From positions 1 to 5,059 of the forward strand of contig VAYF01000020.1 of the NCBI GenBank assembly GCA_005883885.1: DNA of 5,059 nt. Reading direction: 5' to 3'. Origin of the DNA: Actinomycetota bacterium (GTDB lineage: Bacteria > Actinomycetota > UBA4738 > HRBIN12). The notes under the pieces are model-generated. The model had not been told where the DNA came from. It saw only the letters and a list, made by a program, of their open reading frames with translations, and did not search any database. A program made the translations under genes and the position numbers. This document shows positions 3,622 to 5,059 of this stretch, piece by piece. Positions within the stretch are counted from its first letter, which is position 1. The number at the start of each line of letters is the position of its first letter.

Positions 3622-5059
3622 TCAGCACGGAGGAGCGGTGGCCGCGACCGGGGTTGAGCGGAAGCGGGAACGGTGGCCGTGGCGCCTGGCGGAAGTTGAA
3701 GTCATCTGAGAGATCACCGAGCCCCGGAGCGTCTTCGGCGATGAAGGGTCGGCTGTCCGGCCTCCCGTCCGTCGCGGGATCGATCCTCTGTCCACCGAGG
3801 AAGTCGTCCTCGATGAACCGGAGGTAGGAGTCGGTCGACAGGACCTGGTGATCGATGAAGCCGCGCCGTGCATAGGGGCTGATCACGAGACCGGGAACTC
3901 GGAGCCCGAGCCCCTGACCGTTCACGGTTGGCGGTGCGACATGGTCGTAGAAGCCGCCCCAGTCATCCCACGAGAGGAAGATCGCGGTGCTGTTCCAGTC
4001 GGGGCTGTTCATGACCGCGTTCACGATCCTCGTCACCCACGCCTGCCCGACGGCGATCGAGTTCGGAGGGTGTTCGCTGCGCCGATCGTTGGGCACGATC
4101 CAAGAGACCGACGGGAGGGTCCCCTTCCTCGCATCCCGGAAGTAGGAACGGGCCGGCTGGATGTCCGAGATCTGGTGGTCCTCCCATACCGTCTGGAAAC
4201 CGGGAAGCGGGTTCCAGATGCCCGGGGTCGATGCCGACTGCGCCCGATGACGGCAAACGATCTGCCCATCGGGGCAATCCGGTTGGGTGCCGTGCACCAC
4301 GAAGTAGCGCCAGCTCACGTGCGCTCGATGCAGGAGATAGGTGAGGTCGGTCCACGCGTACGGGCGCGCGCGGGCGACGTAGCGGCGTTCGGCTCGGGCG
4401 ATCTCGTCCCGCCGGAATCCGAGATACGTCGAACACGTCATGGGGTCGTGGGGGTCCGGACACCGAGCGCTCCACCCGGAGACCAGGTCGAGATGCGATG
4501 GCAGGCTCCACGAACGCACGCCCTCGAACAGATGATCCTGCAGGACGAAGCGACGCGCATATGCCCAGTAGTTCGGGATCTCGGAGGCGGTGTGGTAACC
4601 GACGACGTCCGGGACCCGAGTCCGCTCGGAGGAACCGCCACATCGCGGTGCGTGGGGATCATGGACGCAGAGCCGCTGCCCGCCCGCGCGCAAGGCCTGA
4701 ACGAAGCCATCCATGCGTCCGCCGTTGATGTCTGTTCTCGCAGCCCAGGTCGTATGCGGGCCGCCGAGATCGATCAGGTGCGAGTCGTGGAACGGGCGGA
4801 CGCACTGCCCGGCGTGCGGGTCCGGGATGCAGACGGTCGGTTCCCGGCCTCGCATCGGGATACCGTCCGCACCTGGGAACGTCCCGAAATAGTTGTCGAA
4901 CGAACGGTTCTCCTGCATGACGACGATGACGTGCTTGATCTTCTGGATGCCCCCGGCGATCAGCGGCCGAGCAGGGATGGTCTCCGGGGCGACGTGCCGT
5001 GGAGGGACCACATGCACGAGCACCGCTCCAGCGATCAGGGCGAAGGTCGCACCCACGAT
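3587..5059 (-). CDS. Secreted phosphoesterase, phospholipase C / acid phosphatase (AcpA-like) family; 5' end probably cut
   Basis: Member of the phosphoesterase family that includes bacterial phospholipases C and AcpA-type acid phosphatases, often annotated as alkaline phosphatase family; it cleaves phosphate esters outside the cytoplasm. Numbering from GTG 5056 (489 residues): KHVIVVMQENRSFDNYFGTF (41-60) has metal-site Glu49-Asn50; GYHTASEIPNYWAYA (153-167) and SWSLPSHLDLVSGW (182-195) form the conserved middle, with the Ser/Thr nucleophile expected near 182-187; SEHPP (327-331) and WDDWGGFYDHV (363-373) give His329, Asp364-Asp365 and His372; LGDLSDDFNF (446-455) ends the conserved part. 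Eight cysteines fall in four close pairs (76/85, 130/139, 199/208, 261/268), fitting disulfides in an exported protein. Residues 1-18 are hydrophobic but lack the basic n-region of a signal peptide, and the frame is open to the last base, so the true start probably lies beyond the window. The C-terminus overlaps the P450 tail to tail by 35 bp. Substrate undetermined. Confidence 0.9.
   Translation of the reverse strand: MVGATFALIAGAVLVHVVPPRHVAPETIPARPLIAGGIQKIKHVIVVMQENRSFDNYFGTFPGADGIPMRGREPTVCIPDPHAGQCVRPFHDSHLIDLGGPHTTWAARTDINGGRMDGFVQALRAGGQRLCVHDPHAPRCGGSSERTRVPDVVGYHTASEIPNYWAYARRFVLQDHLFEGVRSWSLPSHLDLVSGWSARCPDPHDPMTCSTYLGFRRDEIARAERRYVARARPYAWTDLTYLLHRAHVSWRYFVVHGTQPDCPDGQIVCRHRAQSASTPGIWNPLPGFQTVWEDHQISDIQPARSYFRDARKGTLPSVSWIVPNDRRSEHPPNSIAVGQAWVTRIVNAVMNSPDWNSTAIFLSWDDWGGFYDHVAPPTVNGQGLGLRVPGLVISPYARRGFIDHQVLSTDSYLRFIEDDFLGGQRIDPATDGRPDSRPFIAEDAPGLGDLSDDFNFRQAPRPPFPLPLNPGRGHRSSVLIRATGSARASA
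3599..3630. terminator. Candidate bidirectional terminator hairpin at the convergent overlap
   Basis: CCGTGCTGATC (3599-3609) and GATCAGCACGG (3620-3630) are perfect 11-bp inverted arms around a 10-nt loop, and the right arm begins in the P450 stop codon (3619-3621). The structure is readable from both strands and lies exactly where the two convergent genes meet. Neither side has a T-tract, so it is not a classical intrinsic terminator; U-poor hairpins between convergent genes are often proposed as terminators or 3'-end stabilisers in high-GC actinobacteria. It sits inside both coding regions, so part of its sequence is protein-constrained. Confidence 0.55.

Noticed and set aside
2874..3827. 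A plus-strand frame crossing the P450 3' end into the phosphoesterase region
   Set aside because: It is out of frame with the P450, Arg/Pro-rich, and has no domain pattern; both real genes are clear on either side.

Overview
The window is GC-rich, protein-coding bacterial DNA. It has short intergenic gaps, GTG starts, start codons that look leaderless, and a P450 resembling the CYP124/125/142 group. Together these suggest a high-GC actinobacterium, possibly an environmental lineage. No rRNA, tRNA, CRISPR array, insertion sequence or phage gene was seen, and the species cannot be named from this sequence.

Left part (1-1774): two transcription units diverge from a 19-bp gap at 910-928. On the minus strand an acetoacetate-decarboxylase-like gene (124-909) is followed, 45 bp later, by the first 26 codons of a second gene (1-78, cut by the window edge) that reads like the N-terminus of a fumarylacetoacetate hydrolase (FAH) family protein. 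On the plus strand a complete FAH-family gene starts at GTG 929. The gap holds one TANNNTA heptamer that gives a -10 hexamer on each strand, each exactly 7 nt from its GTG. This looks like one symmetric promoter driving two leaderless messages.

Middle (1775-3621): after a 131-bp gap come a SRPBCC/START-like ligand-binding protein (1906-2367) and, 3 bp after its stop, a cytochrome P450 (2371-3621). They are almost certainly co-transcribed and probably translationally coupled. No ferredoxin or reductase partner for the P450 is in the window.

Right part (3587-5059, minus): a secreted phosphoesterase of the phospholipase C / acid phosphatase family, whose 5' end probably lies beyond the window. 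Its last codons overlap the P450 3' end by 35 bp, tail to tail. A perfect 11-bp inverted repeat (3599-3630) spans the P450 stop codon and may end transcription in both directions.

Taken together, the decarboxylase-like protein, two FAH-family enzymes, a SRPBCC protein and a P450 suggest catabolism or tailoring of an oxygenated hydrophobic or keto-acid compound. The substrate cannot be read from the sequence, and the phosphoesterase may be unrelated. I did not find a clearly novel multi-gene system. The most unusual elements are the symmetric divergent promoter and the hairpin inside the convergent gene overlap.
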